Below, in pieces: positions 24,357 to 32,620 of a DNA stretch of 64,000 bases. A program made the translations under genes and the position numbers. The DNA is from Gordonia sediminis (GTDB lineage Bacteria > Actinomycetota > Actinomycetes > Mycobacteriales > Mycobacteriaceae): positions 248,001-312,000 of the forward strand of contig RZUM01000001.1 of the NCBI GenBank assembly GCA_004193205.1, read 5' to 3'. Under the pieces are notes generated by a model, which saw nothing but the letters and a program-made list of their open reading frames with translations, was not told where the DNA came from and did not search any database. The first letter of the stretch is position 1. Each line of letters starts with the position of its first letter.

Positions 24357-25934
24357 ATGACGCAGACCGCACCCATGCCCGCCGACCACGCCTCCATCGA
24401 CGAGATGCTCGCGAACTGGCTCACCACCTTCGGCGGCCCCGACGCGAACGCCGCCGAACTGCTCGTCGACCGCCACGACCCGACTGCGGTCGCGTTCACC
24501 ACCATCGACGTCGACGGCGACGATCTCGTCACCGTCGACCTGACCTACGGCGCACTCGCCGAGGCATCCAAGCGGTTCGCCACCGCGCTGGCCGGGATGG
24601 GCGTCGGGCGCGGCGACACCGTCGGGGTGCTGATGGGCAAACGCGCCGAACTCGTCGTCTCGCTGCTCGCGATCGCCCGACTCGGCGCCGTCTACATCCC
24701 GCTGTTCACCGCGTTCGCGACACCCGCGATCGAGATGCGGCTGACCGGTGGCGGTGCCCGCGTCGTGATCACCGAACCGAGCCAGGTCGCCAAGCTCGAC
24801 GGCATCGACGGCATCGCCACCGTCGTCGCCGGCGAGCAGTTCGACGGCATGGTCGCCGCTGCCGAGCCGATCGCCGAGTCCGTCGCGGTGGGCGGCGACG
24901 GCACGCTCATCCTCCTCTTCACCAGCGGTACCACCGGCGCGCCCAAGGGGGTGCCGGTGCCGGTGCGGGCGCTGGCGGCCTTCTGTTGTTACATGCACTA
25001 CGGCCTCGACGTCTCCGCCGATGACGTGTTCTGGAATGCCGCCGACCCGGGCTGGGCCTACGGCCTCTACTACGGTGTGCTCGGGCCGATGGCCATGGGT
25101 CGTCGCAACCTGTTGCTGCACGCCGGTTTCTCGGCCGAGCTCACCGCCCGCATCCTCCGCGAGCTGGGGGTCACCAACTTCGCCGCCGCGCCGACCGTCT
25201 ATCGGACACTGTCCAAGGACGCCGCGTTCTCCGGGTTCGATCTGCGTCGCGCGTCGTCGGCGGGTGAGCCCCTCACCCCGGACGTCATCGACTGGGCACG
25301 CGACGCCCTGAAGTCCGAGGTGCGCGATCACTACGGGCAGACCGAGCACGGCATGTTCGTCAACAACCACTGGCACCCGGACGTCGCCGAACCGCTGGTG
25401 CCGGGGTCGATGGGCAAACCGATGCCTGGGTTCGCGGTCGGCATCGTCGACGGGCAGATCGCGATCGACGTCGAGCACAGTCCGCTGATGTTCTTCACCG
25501 GCTACCTTGACGCCCCCGACAAGACCGCCGCACGGTTCACCGAGGACGGTCGCTGGTATCTCACCGGCGACACCGGCCGGATGGACGGCGACGGCCGCTT
25601 CTTCTTCACCGCCCGCGACGACGACGTGATCATCATGGCCGGCTACCGGATCGGTCCGTTTGACGTGGAGAGCGTCCTGATCACCCACCCGTCGGTGGTC
25701 GACGTCGCCGTCGTCGGCCGGCCCGACGATCTGCGCGGCGAGGTACTCGAGGCGTTCGTGGTGCTCGCCGAGGGCCTCGTCGGCGACGACGATCTCGAAC
25801 GTGAACTGCAGCAACTGGTGAAGACGGGCTTCGCCGCGCACGCCTACCCGCGGACGGTGCACTTCGTCGACGCGCTGCCCAAGACACCGAGCGGCAAGAT
25901 CCAGCGGTTCATCCTGCGCAAACAGGATTCCTGA
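24357..25934 (+). CDS. Acyl-CoA synthetase (AMP-forming)
   Basis: A 525-residue ANL-superfamily enzyme. The P-loop-like motif TSGTTGAPKG is at about 189-198, followed by the aromatic/Gly core, YLTGDTGRMDGDG with the ribose-binding Asp, and the C-terminal catalytic lysine in TPSGKIQRF. It activates a carboxylic acid to its acyl-CoA through an acyl-AMP intermediate. Sequence resembles acetyl/medium-chain synthetases rather than FadD long-chain enzymes; the actual acid is unknown. ATG 24357 is preceded by CGAGGA. It may act downstream of the LimB-like monooxygenase in one catabolic route (inference). A strong hairpin terminator follows directly. Confidence 0.9.
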   Translation: MTQTAPMPADHASIDEMLANWLTTFGGPDANAAELLVDRHDPTAVAFTTIDVDGDDLVTVDLTYGALAEASKRFATALAGMGVGRGDTVGVLMGKRAELVVSLLAIARLGAVYIPLFTAFATPAIEMRLTGGGARVVITEPSQVAKLDGIDGIATVVAGEQFDGMVAAAEPIAESVAVGGDGTLILLFTSGTTGAPKGVPVPVRALAAFCCYMHYGLDVSADDVFWNAADPGWAYGLYYGVLGPMAMGRRNLLLHAGFSAELTARILRELGVTNFAAAPTVYRTLSKDAAFSGFDLRRASSAGEPLTPDVIDWARDALKSEVRDHYGQTEHGMFVNNHWHPDVAEPLVPGSMGKPMPGFAVGIVDGQIAIDVEHSPLMFFTGYLDAPDKTAARFTEDGRWYLTGDTGRMDGDGRFFFTARDDDVIIMAGYRIGPFDVESVLITHPSVVDVAVVGRPDDLRGEVLEAFVVLAEGLVGDDDLERELQQLVKTGFAAHAYPRTVHFVDALPKTPSGKIQRFILRKQDS

Positions 25935-25940
25935 ACCCAC

Positions 25941-25975
25941 GGGGCATTGCGGACAGTTCTTGTCCGCAGTGCCCC
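25941..25975 (+). terminator. Strong hairpin terminator after the acyl-CoA synthetase
   Basis: A 15-bp stem (left arm 25941-25955, right arm 25961-25975, one G-T wobble) closes on the loop GTTCT, six bases after the stop codon. This is one of the best stems in the window and separates the synthetase from the DinB gene. Confidence 0.85.
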
Positions 25976-26024
25976 ATAGCGTGGTTCTCGGCAAAGCTCG
26001 CAGAGGACCATCGAAGGGATCGTC

Positions 26025-26579
26025 ATGGCCGGCACCTACACCGCAGTCACACTGTCCGTCAGCGTCACCGGAGAGAAGGAGGACCTGCTCACCCTGCTCG
26101 CCGATCAGCGGGCCATGTTCAAGGTCACGCTGCGCGACATCACCGTGGAGCAGGCACGCAGGCGGACCACCGTCAGCGAGCTGACACTCGGCGGGCTCCT
26201 CAAACACCTGACGAAGGGTGACGTCGCCACGCTGAAGGAGTTGCGTGAGCGGGACGAGAACGCCGTCTTCGACATGAGCCAGCTCGACGGGGCCTACGAG
26301 TTGCGTGAGGACGAGTCGGTGGCCGCGTGGCTCGCTGCCTACGACCGTGCCGCTGCCGACCTCGAGGAGTACGTCGCCGGTGTAGGGAGTCTCGACGACC
26401 TGATCCCACAGCCGACGGCACCGTGGCAGCCTGAGCGCGAATGGTGGACGATCCGAAAGGTCTTGCTGCACAAACTTCGTGAGACCGCCCACCATTGCGG
26501 GCACGCCGACATCATTCGCGAGGCACTCGACGGGCAGTCGACGATGGCCGCCCTGTACGACGGCCCGCCGCTGTCGTAG
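26025..26579 (+). CDS. DinB family protein
   Basis: A 184-residue four-helix-bundle protein of the DinB/DUF664 type. Conserved blocks are EDLLTLLADQRAMFKVTLRD, GGLLKHLTKGDVA (first metal-binding His) and LLHKLRETAHHCGHADIIRE, whose histidines complete a likely metal site. ATG 26025 has GAAGGG upstream. DinB-fold proteins include thiol-dependent transferases, but many are uncharacterised. It stands alone between a terminator and a convergent molybdopterin enzyme gene six bases away. Confidence 0.85.
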   Translation: MAGTYTAVTLSVSVTGEKEDLLTLLADQRAMFKVTLRDITVEQARRRTTVSELTLGGLLKHLTKGDVATLKELRERDENAVFDMSQLDGAYELREDESVAAWLAAYDRAAADLEEYVAGVGSLDDLIPQPTAPWQPEREWWTIRKVLLHKLRETAHHCGHADIIREALDGQSTMAALYDGPPLS

Positions 26580-26585
26580 TCGCCC

Positions 26586-28832
26586 TCAGCTGACCGACGT
26601 TGCCGACGACACGCGGCCGTCGCGAGCGTCCGCGTCGTCGGCGAGCAGCGACACCTCGATCGGGACACCCGTCATATTCGCCATACCCGCCAGTCGTTCG
26701 AGATCCTCCGGGTTCGACGAGATCAGCGCGTTCACGTTCGCCCCGCCGCTGCCGAGGTCGGTGGCGGCCGCCGCGTTGGCGCGGGTCCAGCCGCCGGATC
26801 CGTTGTGGCCCCAGCCGTGCGGGATCGCGACGACACCGGCCTTCATGTCGTCGGTGATCGTCACCGGCAGCTCGATGTGGCCATGTGCCGAATACACCCG
26901 CACGAGATCACCCTCGGCGATGCCCCGCGCGCTCGCGTCCTCGGGATGCATACGCGCCGCGTGCTTCCGGCCCCCTCGCAGCAGCAGCGATGCATTGTGC
27001 TGCCAGCTGTTCTCCGATCGGATCTCACGCAATCCGATGAGCCGCAATGGAAGCCGCGGATCATCGACCGGTTCGACGCGGTCGAGTTCGGCGAGGATCT
27101 CGGGGGCGTCGAGGCGCACCCGGCGGTCGCGGTGGGTGATGAGCTTACGCAACCGCCCCGGGGTCAGGTGGTCGGCGACGATGACGCCGTGCGGGTTCTC
27201 CTCGACCAGACGACGGTAGGTGAGGCCACCGCGCCGCAGCCCGAATCGGTTGCCGCCCTGACTGATCCGGACCACGAGGTCGGAGAGCCGTTCCGGGGTC
27301 CACCGGGCACCGAACTTCGCCGAGGCGACGTCGAGGGCATGCAGGGCACCGACGAGTGGGGAACGCCGACCGATGGCGCCCATCAGCTCGGTGACGACCG
27401 TCCACTCCTCGCGTGCCTCTCCGCGCGGTGAGATCACCGGATCGGTGGCCTGCCGGAACGGAGTGGTGAACAGCATCTGGAATGGCAGCAGGAAGTCGCC
27501 GCGTTCGTACATTGTGGTCGCGGGCAGGATGTAGTCGGCGTGGGCGTTGGTCTCGTTACGGTAGATGTCGAGCGACACCATGAGGTCGAGTCCGTCGAGT
27601 GCCGAACTCAATTCGGCGCCATTGGGTACCGAGAGCACCGGGTTTCCTGCGCTGACGAACAGCGCACGCAGTTGCCCCGGTCCGGGCGTGGTCATCTCCT
27701 TCGCCATCACCGAGGCCGGCGCGGTACCCAGCACTTGCGGCAGGTCACCGACCCGGCTGCGTCGTCCCGCCCAGGTGAACCCCGAGAATCGTTGCAGGGC
27801 AGAGACACCAAGTCGTTCGCCGGGGACACCGAGATCGCCGAACATCGACCCGCCGACGGTGTCGAGGTTGCCGGCCACCAGATTGACCATGTCGAGCAGC
27901 GCCGTGGTGAGCGTGCCGGTGCGGCCCAGGGAGGTACCGATGCGGCCGTAGATCGCGGCGCGTTCGGTGGCCACCAGGGTGCGCGCCATGGCGCGGATGG
28001 TCTCGGCGGGTACGTCGGTACGGTCCGCGACGTCCTCCGGGGAGAACCGGACGACGACGCGTTTCAGCGTTTCGATGCCGGAGGCCTGCTTGGTGATCCG
28101 GTGTTCGTCGGCCAAGCCCTCGTCGAACATCACGTGCAGCAGCGCCAGCAGCAGCAGCGTGTCGGTGTCGGGGACGATGGGCAGCCACTCGAATTCACGG
28201 GCAGTCTCGGTCCGCCGCGGATCGACGACGACCACCCGGCCGCCTCGCGCTTCGATCGCCTTGAGCCCGTCGCGGATTCGGGGTGAACTCATCACGCTGC
28301 CGTGGGACACGATCGGATTGGCACCCATGATGACGAGGTAGTCCACCCGGTTGATGTCGGGGATGGGCGCCGTGAGCGGGTTGCCGTAGAGGAAATGGCT
28401 GGCCACGAACCGGTTGTTCACGTCCTGCGATCCGGCCGAGTAGACGTGCGGGGTGCCCAGCAGGGTCGTGAAGGTCGCGGTCCACATGGTGTGGCCGGTC
28501 GAGAAGGTTGCCGGGTTACCGAAGTACCAGCCGATCCCGGACTTGCCGTGCCGGTCGTACACGTCGCGCAACTTCGCCCGGATCTCGCTGAGCGCGGTCT
28601 CCCAGGAGATCTGCTCGAACCCACCATCGGCCGTCTTGCGCAGCGGGTGCAGCACCCGGTCGGGATCGTTGACGATCTCGGTGAACGCGATGCCCTTCGG
28701 GCAGGCGAAGCCCTTCGACAGCGGATGCTGTTTGTCGGGGCGCAGTTCGATGAGCCGATCGTCCTCGACGGTCGCGATCATCCCGCAGAGCGGTTCGCAG
28801 ATCCGGCAGTAGGTGACCTTCTCCTCGCGCAT
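26586..28832 (-). CDS. Molybdopterin-dependent oxidoreductase with N-terminal 4Fe-4S site
   Basis: A 748-residue enzyme of the DMSO-reductase family. Cys9, Cys12, Cys16 and Cys44 (YCRICEPLCG, GFACPKG) form a CX2CX3CX27C iron-sulfur site. Molybdopterin-binding blocks follow: GWYFGNPATFSTG, the GSQDVNNR segment with YLVIMGANPIVSHG, and the C-terminal binding domain HPEDASARGIAEGDLVRVYS. There is no twin-arginine signal, so it is cytoplasmic. It resembles single-subunit FdhF/BisC-like reductases; the substrate cannot be assigned and no electron-transfer partner lies nearby. Start ATG 28830-28832. Confidence 0.88.
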   Translation of the reverse strand: MREEKVTYCRICEPLCGMIATVEDDRLIELRPDKQHPLSKGFACPKGIAFTEIVNDPDRVLHPLRKTADGGFEQISWETALSEIRAKLRDVYDRHGKSGIGWYFGNPATFSTGHTMWTATFTTLLGTPHVYSAGSQDVNNRFVASHFLYGNPLTAPIPDINRVDYLVIMGANPIVSHGSVMSSPRIRDGLKAIEARGGRVVVVDPRRTETAREFEWLPIVPDTDTLLLLALLHVMFDEGLADEHRITKQASGIETLKRVVVRFSPEDVADRTDVPAETIRAMARTLVATERAAIYGRIGTSLGRTGTLTTALLDMVNLVAGNLDTVGGSMFGDLGVPGERLGVSALQRFSGFTWAGRRSRVGDLPQVLGTAPASVMAKEMTTPGPGQLRALFVSAGNPVLSVPNGAELSSALDGLDLMVSLDIYRNETNAHADYILPATTMYERGDFLLPFQMLFTTPFRQATDPVISPRGEAREEWTVVTELMGAIGRRSPLVGALHALDVASAKFGARWTPERLSDLVVRISQGGNRFGLRRGGLTYRRLVEENPHGVIVADHLTPGRLRKLITHRDRRVRLDAPEILAELDRVEPVDDPRLPLRLIGLREIRSENSWQHNASLLLRGGRKHAARMHPEDASARGIAEGDLVRVYSAHGHIELPVTITDDMKAGVVAIPHGWGHNGSGGWTRANAAAATDLGSGGANVNALISSNPEDLERLAGMANMTGVPIEVSLLADDADARDGRVSSATSVS

Positions 28833-28864
28833 CGCTGCTCCCTGCTCGTACGGCGTCTATCTGA

Positions 28865-28876
28865 CAACAAGTGTTG
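28865..28876. promoter_or_regulatory. Small inverted repeat upstream of the molybdopterin enzyme
   Basis: CAACA/TGTTG around AG at 28865-28876 lies 32 bases upstream of the start codon, where an operator could sit. It is short and could be chance. Confidence 0.3.
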
Positions 28877-28904
28877 CACGATTGATCCGTGTGCGGAACC
28901 GGTC

Positions 28905-28942
28905 GCCGGTTCCTCCCCCACTTGCCGGCTCCTCCCCCAGCT
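28905..28942. repeat. Two 19-bp tandem repeats between VapC and the molybdopterin enzyme
   Basis: Two adjacent 19-bp units (28905-28923 and 28924-28942), each beginning GCCGG and containing CTCCCCCA, lie in the noncoding gap 28833-28985. A partial third copy (GCCGG) follows. No function is evident. Confidence 0.6.
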
Positions 28943-28985
28943 GCCGGTGGCGGACGACCCGACACGCGGAGGACGAACGCGGGAC

Positions 28986-29384
28986 TCACTCAGACGGCGA
29001 GATTGTCGGGTACCCGAGCGCTACACATCCGTCGAGAAGTCGCTGATCGTAAGCGATCACTGCGGTGAGTTCGGTGTGTATCTGCGCGATGGACGCGAGG
29101 TGAATGGCATCCAGAGACCGCAGTGTCGCAGGTGCGATGGTCTCGGCAACGGAAACGACTTCGTCGCTGATCGGCACGATATCGACACCGTCGAGAAGGT
29201 CACCCGCCCGCTCGACTACACCTTCGCCTCCGTCACCGGCGGCCATGCGCATCAATTCCACCCGTCCCAGAGCGCTGGTCACGGCCGTCTCGTCGGGACG
29301 TTGCCCGAGCCATTCGACGAGCGCTGCCGTCTCGACCTCCTGCACGATGAGTTTCGCCATGGCCGAGGTGTCGAGGTAGATCAC
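28986..29384 (-). CDS. vapC: PIN-domain toxin, VapC family
   Basis: A 132-residue PIN-domain ribonuclease. The acidic active site is complete: Asp5 (YLDTSA), Glu43 (RVELMR), Asp92 (SLDAIHLA) and Asp113 (AYDQRL). It should cut RNA when freed from its antitoxin. The GTG start at 29382-29384 overlaps the antitoxin stop by four bases, so toxin synthesis depends on antitoxin translation. Codon use does not differ obviously from neighbours. The RNA target cannot be inferred. Confidence 0.92.
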   Translation of the reverse strand: MIYLDTSAMAKLIVQEVETAALVEWLGQRPDETAVTSALGRVELMRMAAGDGGEGVVERAGDLLDGVDIVPISDEVVSVAETIAPATLRSLDAIHLASIAQIHTELTAVIAYDQRLLDGCVALGYPTISPSE

Positions 29385-29653
29385 CGCTCCTCGCGCACCT
29401 CGTCCAGCACCGCCGACAGATCCCCGCGAGGCAACCGCTCTGCCCGAATACTGCGCAGTTTGTCCGGATTACGCGCGGGTACGAGTACGCCGGCATCGAT
29501 AAGCGACTCCCGGCTTCGTTCCGCGCGCGAAACCGGGACCAGTCGCGCGACTGTTCGACCTCGATTGCTGATGACCAGCTCTTCGCCGGCCTCGACCTGG
29601 GCGAGGTACCGCGACGCGTGCTGCCGCAACTCTCGAATGCCGATCACCTTCAT
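29381..29653 (-). CDS. vapB: Phd/YefM-type antitoxin (VapB)
   Basis: A 90-residue antitoxin. The N-terminal Phd/YefM DNA-binding domain reads GIRELRQHASRYLAQVEAGE followed by LVISNRGRTVARLVPV; the C-terminal 35 residues, rich in Arg and Asp, are the likely toxin-wrapping tail. ATG 29651-29653 follows a perfect 8-bp inverted repeat (29662-29682) that overlaps its predicted -10 box, a normal place for autorepression by the antitoxin-toxin complex. First gene of the pair; vapC follows with a four-base overlap. Confidence 0.92.
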   Translation of the reverse strand: MKVIGIRELRQHASRYLAQVEAGEELVISNRGRTVARLVPVSRAERSRESLIDAGVLVPARNPDKLRSIRAERLPRGDLSAVLDEVREER

Positions 29654-29661
29654 TAGAAAAG

Positions 29662-29682
29662 TGTAGCACTCAATGTGCTACA
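29662..29682. promoter_or_regulatory. Operator/promoter of the vapBC pair
   Basis: TGTAGCAC (29662-29669) and GTGCTACA (29675-29682) form a perfect inverted repeat with a five-base spacer, eight bases upstream of vapB. On the minus strand the promoter-proximal arm contains TACACT, a plausible -10 box, so binding would block transcription. The VapBC complex is the expected ligand. Confidence 0.75.
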
Positions 29683-29684
29683 AC

Positions 29685-29707
29685 GAGGGTCTCGGAACGA
29701 GACCCTC
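29685..29707 (-). terminator. Hairpin terminator of the ars operon
   Basis: A perfect 10-bp stem, GAGGGTCTCG (29685-29694) and CGAGACCCTC (29698-29707), closes on GAA three bases beyond the ArsA stop. It separates the ars genes from the vapBC promoter, whose operator ends two bases away. Confidence 0.8.
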
Positions 29708-29710
29708 CGG

Positions 29711-31504
29711 TCAGCCGATCGGATCTGGCTGCAGCTGCGTTGTTGTCGTGAGCGCCTCGAGAGCGGGTATCCCGACCGGTTCGTCGGCCAGCAGCGGAAT
29801 GACCGCGTAGCGGGAGGCGTGGCGACCGCGCACCGTGTCGATCTGATCGAGCTCGGCCAGGGCACGCCGTCGCAACAACGACGCCGCCGGCGCCGCGGCG
29901 GCCACCGAGTTGTTGATCACCCACGCCCAGGGACGGATACCGGCCCGCTCGAGATCACCCTGGAGTTCGGCGGCCTCGAGGACCGGCGTGGTCTCGGCGA
30001 GGGTGACGAGCAGAACCTTGGTCTGCTCCGGGTCCTGCAGGCGCATGAGCGGCGTGGTGAAGTGCGCACCGTCGCCCATCTGACGGGCGATCTCGCGGTG
30101 GTAGGAGCCGGTGGCGTCCATCAGCAGGAGCGTGTGCCCGGTCGGTGCGGTGTCGACGACGACGAACTTGCTGCGCGATTCGTGGATGACCCTCGAAAAG
30201 GCCTGGAAGACGGCGACTTCCTCAGTACAGGGCGAGCGGAGATCCTCGGCCAGGGCGGCTTTCCCCTCCTCGTCGAGGTGGACGCCTTTGGTCGCCATCA
30301 CGCGGTCACGGTAGGCGCGGCCGGCCTCGGCGGGGTCGATCCGCGACACCCGCAGGTGCTCGATACCACCTTGCAGCGTCTCGGCCAGGTGGGCGGCGGG
30401 ATCGGTGGTGGTCAGGTGGACGTCGTGTCCCCGTTCGGCGAGGGCGACCGCGACGGCGGCGGCGACGGTGGTCTTACCGACCCCACCCTTGCCCATACAC
30501 ATCACCAGGCCGCGGCCGTCGCGTTCGATCTCGTCGACCAGCGCACGCAGCGGCACATCGGCCACGTCCGGCACCACGGCGCGGTCGGCGTCGACGCTCT
30601 CGGGAATCGCGGCGTCGAACAGCGTCGACAGGGCATCGACGCCGACCATGTTCGCGGCCTTGAGCTCGATGCGGTCCTGGGGCAGCGCACCCAACGCCGC
30701 GGGCATGTCGGCGAGGGCGGCCTGCTCGCGGCGGCAAACCGCCCCGGCCAGCGCATCGTCGGAGCCTCTCGGGGCGGGCATGACGGCGTTGACGACGACG
30801 AAGGGGCGGGTCATCCCGAGAGCGGCCAGTTCGGCGTGGGTGCGTTCGATCTCCCGCAACGACGACGGCGCCGGACGCGCGACCAGCACCAGGCGGGTGC
30901 GCCCGGGATCGGCGAGAGCCGCCACGGCGGCGGCGTAGGTCGCCTTCTGCTTGTCCAGCCCGGCCAGCGGACCGAGACACGAGGCGTCGCCCTTGCCCGT
31001 CTCCAGGAAGTCGGTCCAGTTGCCGGGAAGCTGCAGCAGCCGGATGGTGTGCCCGGTTGGCGCGGTGTCGAACAGGACGTGGTCGAAGTCGACGACCGCG
31101 CCGTCGGTGTCGGTGAGCAGTCCGGTGAACTCGTCGAAGGACGCGACCTCGGTGGTGCACGAGCCCGACAGTTGCTCGGTGATCGATGCGAGTGCGGATT
31201 GGGGCAACAGACCTCGGACGGGTGCGATGATGCGTTCGCGGTAGTCGTCCGCGGCCTGCTCGGGGTCGATCTCCAACGCCGACAGCCCGGGAACCGACCC
31301 GATCTCGGTGATCGTGTTGCCGATGGTGACGCCGAAGACCTGTCCCACGTTGGAGGCCGGATCGGTGGAGACCAGCAGCACCCGCTTGCCGGCGCGGGCC
31401 AGCCGCAGCGCGGACGCGCAGGCGATCGAGGTCTTACCGACCCCGCCCTTGCCGGTGAAGAACACGAAGCGCGGCAGATCGCCGAGGAACTGCGGGGCAC
31501 TCAT
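29711..31504 (-). CDS. arsA: Arsenite-stimulated ATPase ArsA (two-domain)
   Basis: A 597-residue ATPase with two homologous nucleotide-binding halves. The first P-loop, GKGGVGKT, is at 18-25 and the second near residue 340; each half also carries the DTAPTGHT signal-transduction motif. ArsA normally powers an ArsB or Acr3 arsenite permease and receives arsenite from ArsD. ATG 31502-31504 lies 34 bases after arsD, so the two are co-transcribed. Unusually, no intact permease gene is present in the locus: the acr3 copy is broken. Cytoplasmic, membrane-associated when bound to a permease. Confidence 0.93.
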   Translation of the reverse strand: MSAPQFLGDLPRFVFFTGKGGVGKTSIACASALRLARAGKRVLLVSTDPASNVGQVFGVTIGNTITEIGSVPGLSALEIDPEQAADDYRERIIAPVRGLLPQSALASITEQLSGSCTTEVASFDEFTGLLTDTDGAVVDFDHVLFDTAPTGHTIRLLQLPGNWTDFLETGKGDASCLGPLAGLDKQKATYAAAVAALADPGRTRLVLVARPAPSSLREIERTHAELAALGMTRPFVVVNAVMPAPRGSDDALAGAVCRREQAALADMPAALGALPQDRIELKAANMVGVDALSTLFDAAIPESVDADRAVVPDVADVPLRALVDEIERDGRGLVMCMGKGGVGKTTVAAAVAVALAERGHDVHLTTTDPAAHLAETLQGGIEHLRVSRIDPAEAGRAYRDRVMATKGVHLDEEGKAALAEDLRSPCTEEVAVFQAFSRVIHESRSKFVVVDTAPTGHTLLLMDATGSYHREIARQMGDGAHFTTPLMRLQDPEQTKVLLVTLAETTPVLEAAELQGDLERAGIRPWAWVINNSVAAAAPAASLLRRRALAELDQIDTVRGRHASRYAVIPLLADEPVGIPALEALTTTTQLQPDPIG

Positions 31505-31538
31505 TCGGACTCAACTCCTCGAACTCGGTGTCAGCGGA

Positions 31539-31937
31539 TCAGCAACAGTCGGATTGGCCGGACCCGCAGCACCCCGACGACCCCACGTCGGCGAGACCGA
31601 GGTCCACCGCGCCGACCGGGACCACGACGGGTGCGTCGATTCCGGCCCAGCGGGCCATTTCGGCGCGAGTGGGATACCGGCCGGTCAGCACCGTCACACC
31701 GTCGACGAGGACCAGCGGCAACCCGTCGGAGCCGGCGACCTCCAGGAATCCCTTGACCGCCGGGATGCGGGCGAAGGCCAACGGATCGTTGGCCAGGTTG
31801 TGGCGAGTGATCGTGGCATCCCGCCCCGTCAGCCAAGCCATGTCGGCGGTGAAGGTGACCAGGCTCTTGTCGACATCCTCCCCGCAGACGCCGGTGTTGC
31901 AGCACAGGGCGGGCTCGAAGACGGCGATCACAGGCAT
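31539..31937 (-). CDS. arsD: Arsenite metallochaperone ArsD
   Basis: A 132-residue ArsD. The functional cysteines Cys12, Cys13 and Cys18 (CCNTGVCG) are all present, and the C-terminus has extra vicinal pairs (CCGSGQSDCC), as in other ArsD proteins. It passes arsenite to ArsA, raising ArsA's affinity, and also acts as a weak repressor in some systems. ATG 31935-31937 has an AGGAGG ribosome-binding site. It leads the arsDA operon and is divergent from the first arsC across a 149-base region that holds a predicted operator. Confidence 0.93.
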   Translation of the reverse strand: MPVIAVFEPALCCNTGVCGEDVDKSLVTFTADMAWLTGRDATITRHNLANDPLAFARIPAVKGFLEVAGSDGLPLVLVDGVTVLTGRYPTRAEMARWAGIDAPVVVPVGAVDLGLADVGSSGCCGSGQSDCC

Positions 31938-31986
31938 GTTGTCCTCCTACGACGGTCAATTTGACGGCTATTTCAATGGTTATCAA

Positions 31987-32003
31987 TATAGACGGGTGTA
32001 GAT
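31987..32003. promoter_or_regulatory. Predicted ArsR-type operator 1 in the arsD/arsC1 divergent region
   Basis: TATAGACGGGTGTAGAT at 31987-32003 resembles ArsR/SmtB-type imperfect palindromes, and a 17-of-19 match recurs at 32575-32593. A TTGACG box at 31961-31966 may be the -35 element for arsC1, with an A/T-rich -10 near 31984-31990 overlapping the operator. On the other strand TTGATA (31981-31986) could serve arsD. No arsR gene is in the window. Confidence 0.6.
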
Positions 32004-32086
32004 GAAAGCGACGTCTGAGGGCACACTCAGTCGTGTTCCGTCGGCCGCCGATCACCCATCGGACCCTTACAACGAAGGACTCCCCC

Positions 32087-32503
32087 ATGAGCACGAAACC
32101 GTCGGTCCTGTTCGTCTGTGTGCACAATGCCGGACGGTCTCAGATGGCAGCGGGCTTCCTCGCCGCGCTGGCCGCTGACGCGATCGAGGTGCGATCGGCC
32201 GGCAGCGCCCCCGCCGATCAGATCAACCCCGCGGCCCGGGAGGCCATGGCTGAGGTCGGCATCGACATCTCCGATCAACACCCGAAGATCCTGACCGTCG
32301 ATGCCGTCGAGGCCTCCGACGTGGTGATCACCATGGGGTGCGGGGACACCTGCCCGATCTTCCCGGGCAAGAGCTACCGCGACTGGGTGCTCGACGACCC
32401 GGCCGGCAAGGGCGTCGAGTCGGTGCGCCCCATCCGCGACGAGATCCGCTCACGCGTACAAGACCTCATCGCCGAACTGCTCCCTGCAACCCCGCACACC
32501 TGA
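32087..32503 (+). CDS. arsC: Arsenate reductase ArsC (LMW phosphatase fold), copy 1
   Basis: A 138-residue arsenate reductase. The P-loop CVHNAGRSQM begins with nucleophile Cys11; further cysteines in MGCGDTC (about 82-88) match those used in the thiol relay. DPAGKGVESVRPIRDEI is the conserved C-terminal region. It reduces arsenate to arsenite with thioredoxin or mycothiol/mycoredoxin; which one is not clear from sequence. I chose ATG 32087 because homology starts there; the frame is open upstream to 32033. First gene rightward from the divergent ars operator. Confidence 0.93.
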   Translation: MSTKPSVLFVCVHNAGRSQMAAGFLAALAADAIEVRSAGSAPADQINPAAREAMAEVGIDISDQHPKILTVDAVEASDVVITMGCGDTCPIFPGKSYRDWVLDDPAGKGVESVRPIRDEIRSRVQDLIAELLPATPHT

Positions 32504-32576
32504 CGCGCAACCTGGCCGAGGCCGCGATGAGTTGTTTACCTGCCGTTCGCTTGCGCCGGGCATCGACGAGCGTGAA

Positions 32577-32594
32577 TATAGACGAGTGTCGATA
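32577..32594. promoter_or_regulatory. Predicted ArsR-type operator 2 upstream of acr3 remnant and arsC2
   Basis: TATAGAC-GAGT-GTCGATA at 32577-32594 is an inverted repeat with six of seven arm positions paired. It shares 17 of 19 bases with the site at 31985-32003. It lies 26 bases before the GTG of the broken acr3 gene and overlaps a TATAGA box that may be the -10 element. It should place arsC2 under the same repressor as arsC1. Confidence 0.65.
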
Positions 32595-32620
32595 CCATCG
32601 AGGCGCTCCGAGGAAGACAC

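Noticed and set aside
24351-26504. A 717-codon minus-strand open frame over the acyl-CoA synthetase
   Set aside because: No motif is present and the opposite strand carries a complete ANL-family enzyme.
28905-28942. Tandem 19-bp repeat considered as an attachment site
   Set aside because: There is no integrase, tRNA end or matching distant copy in the window.
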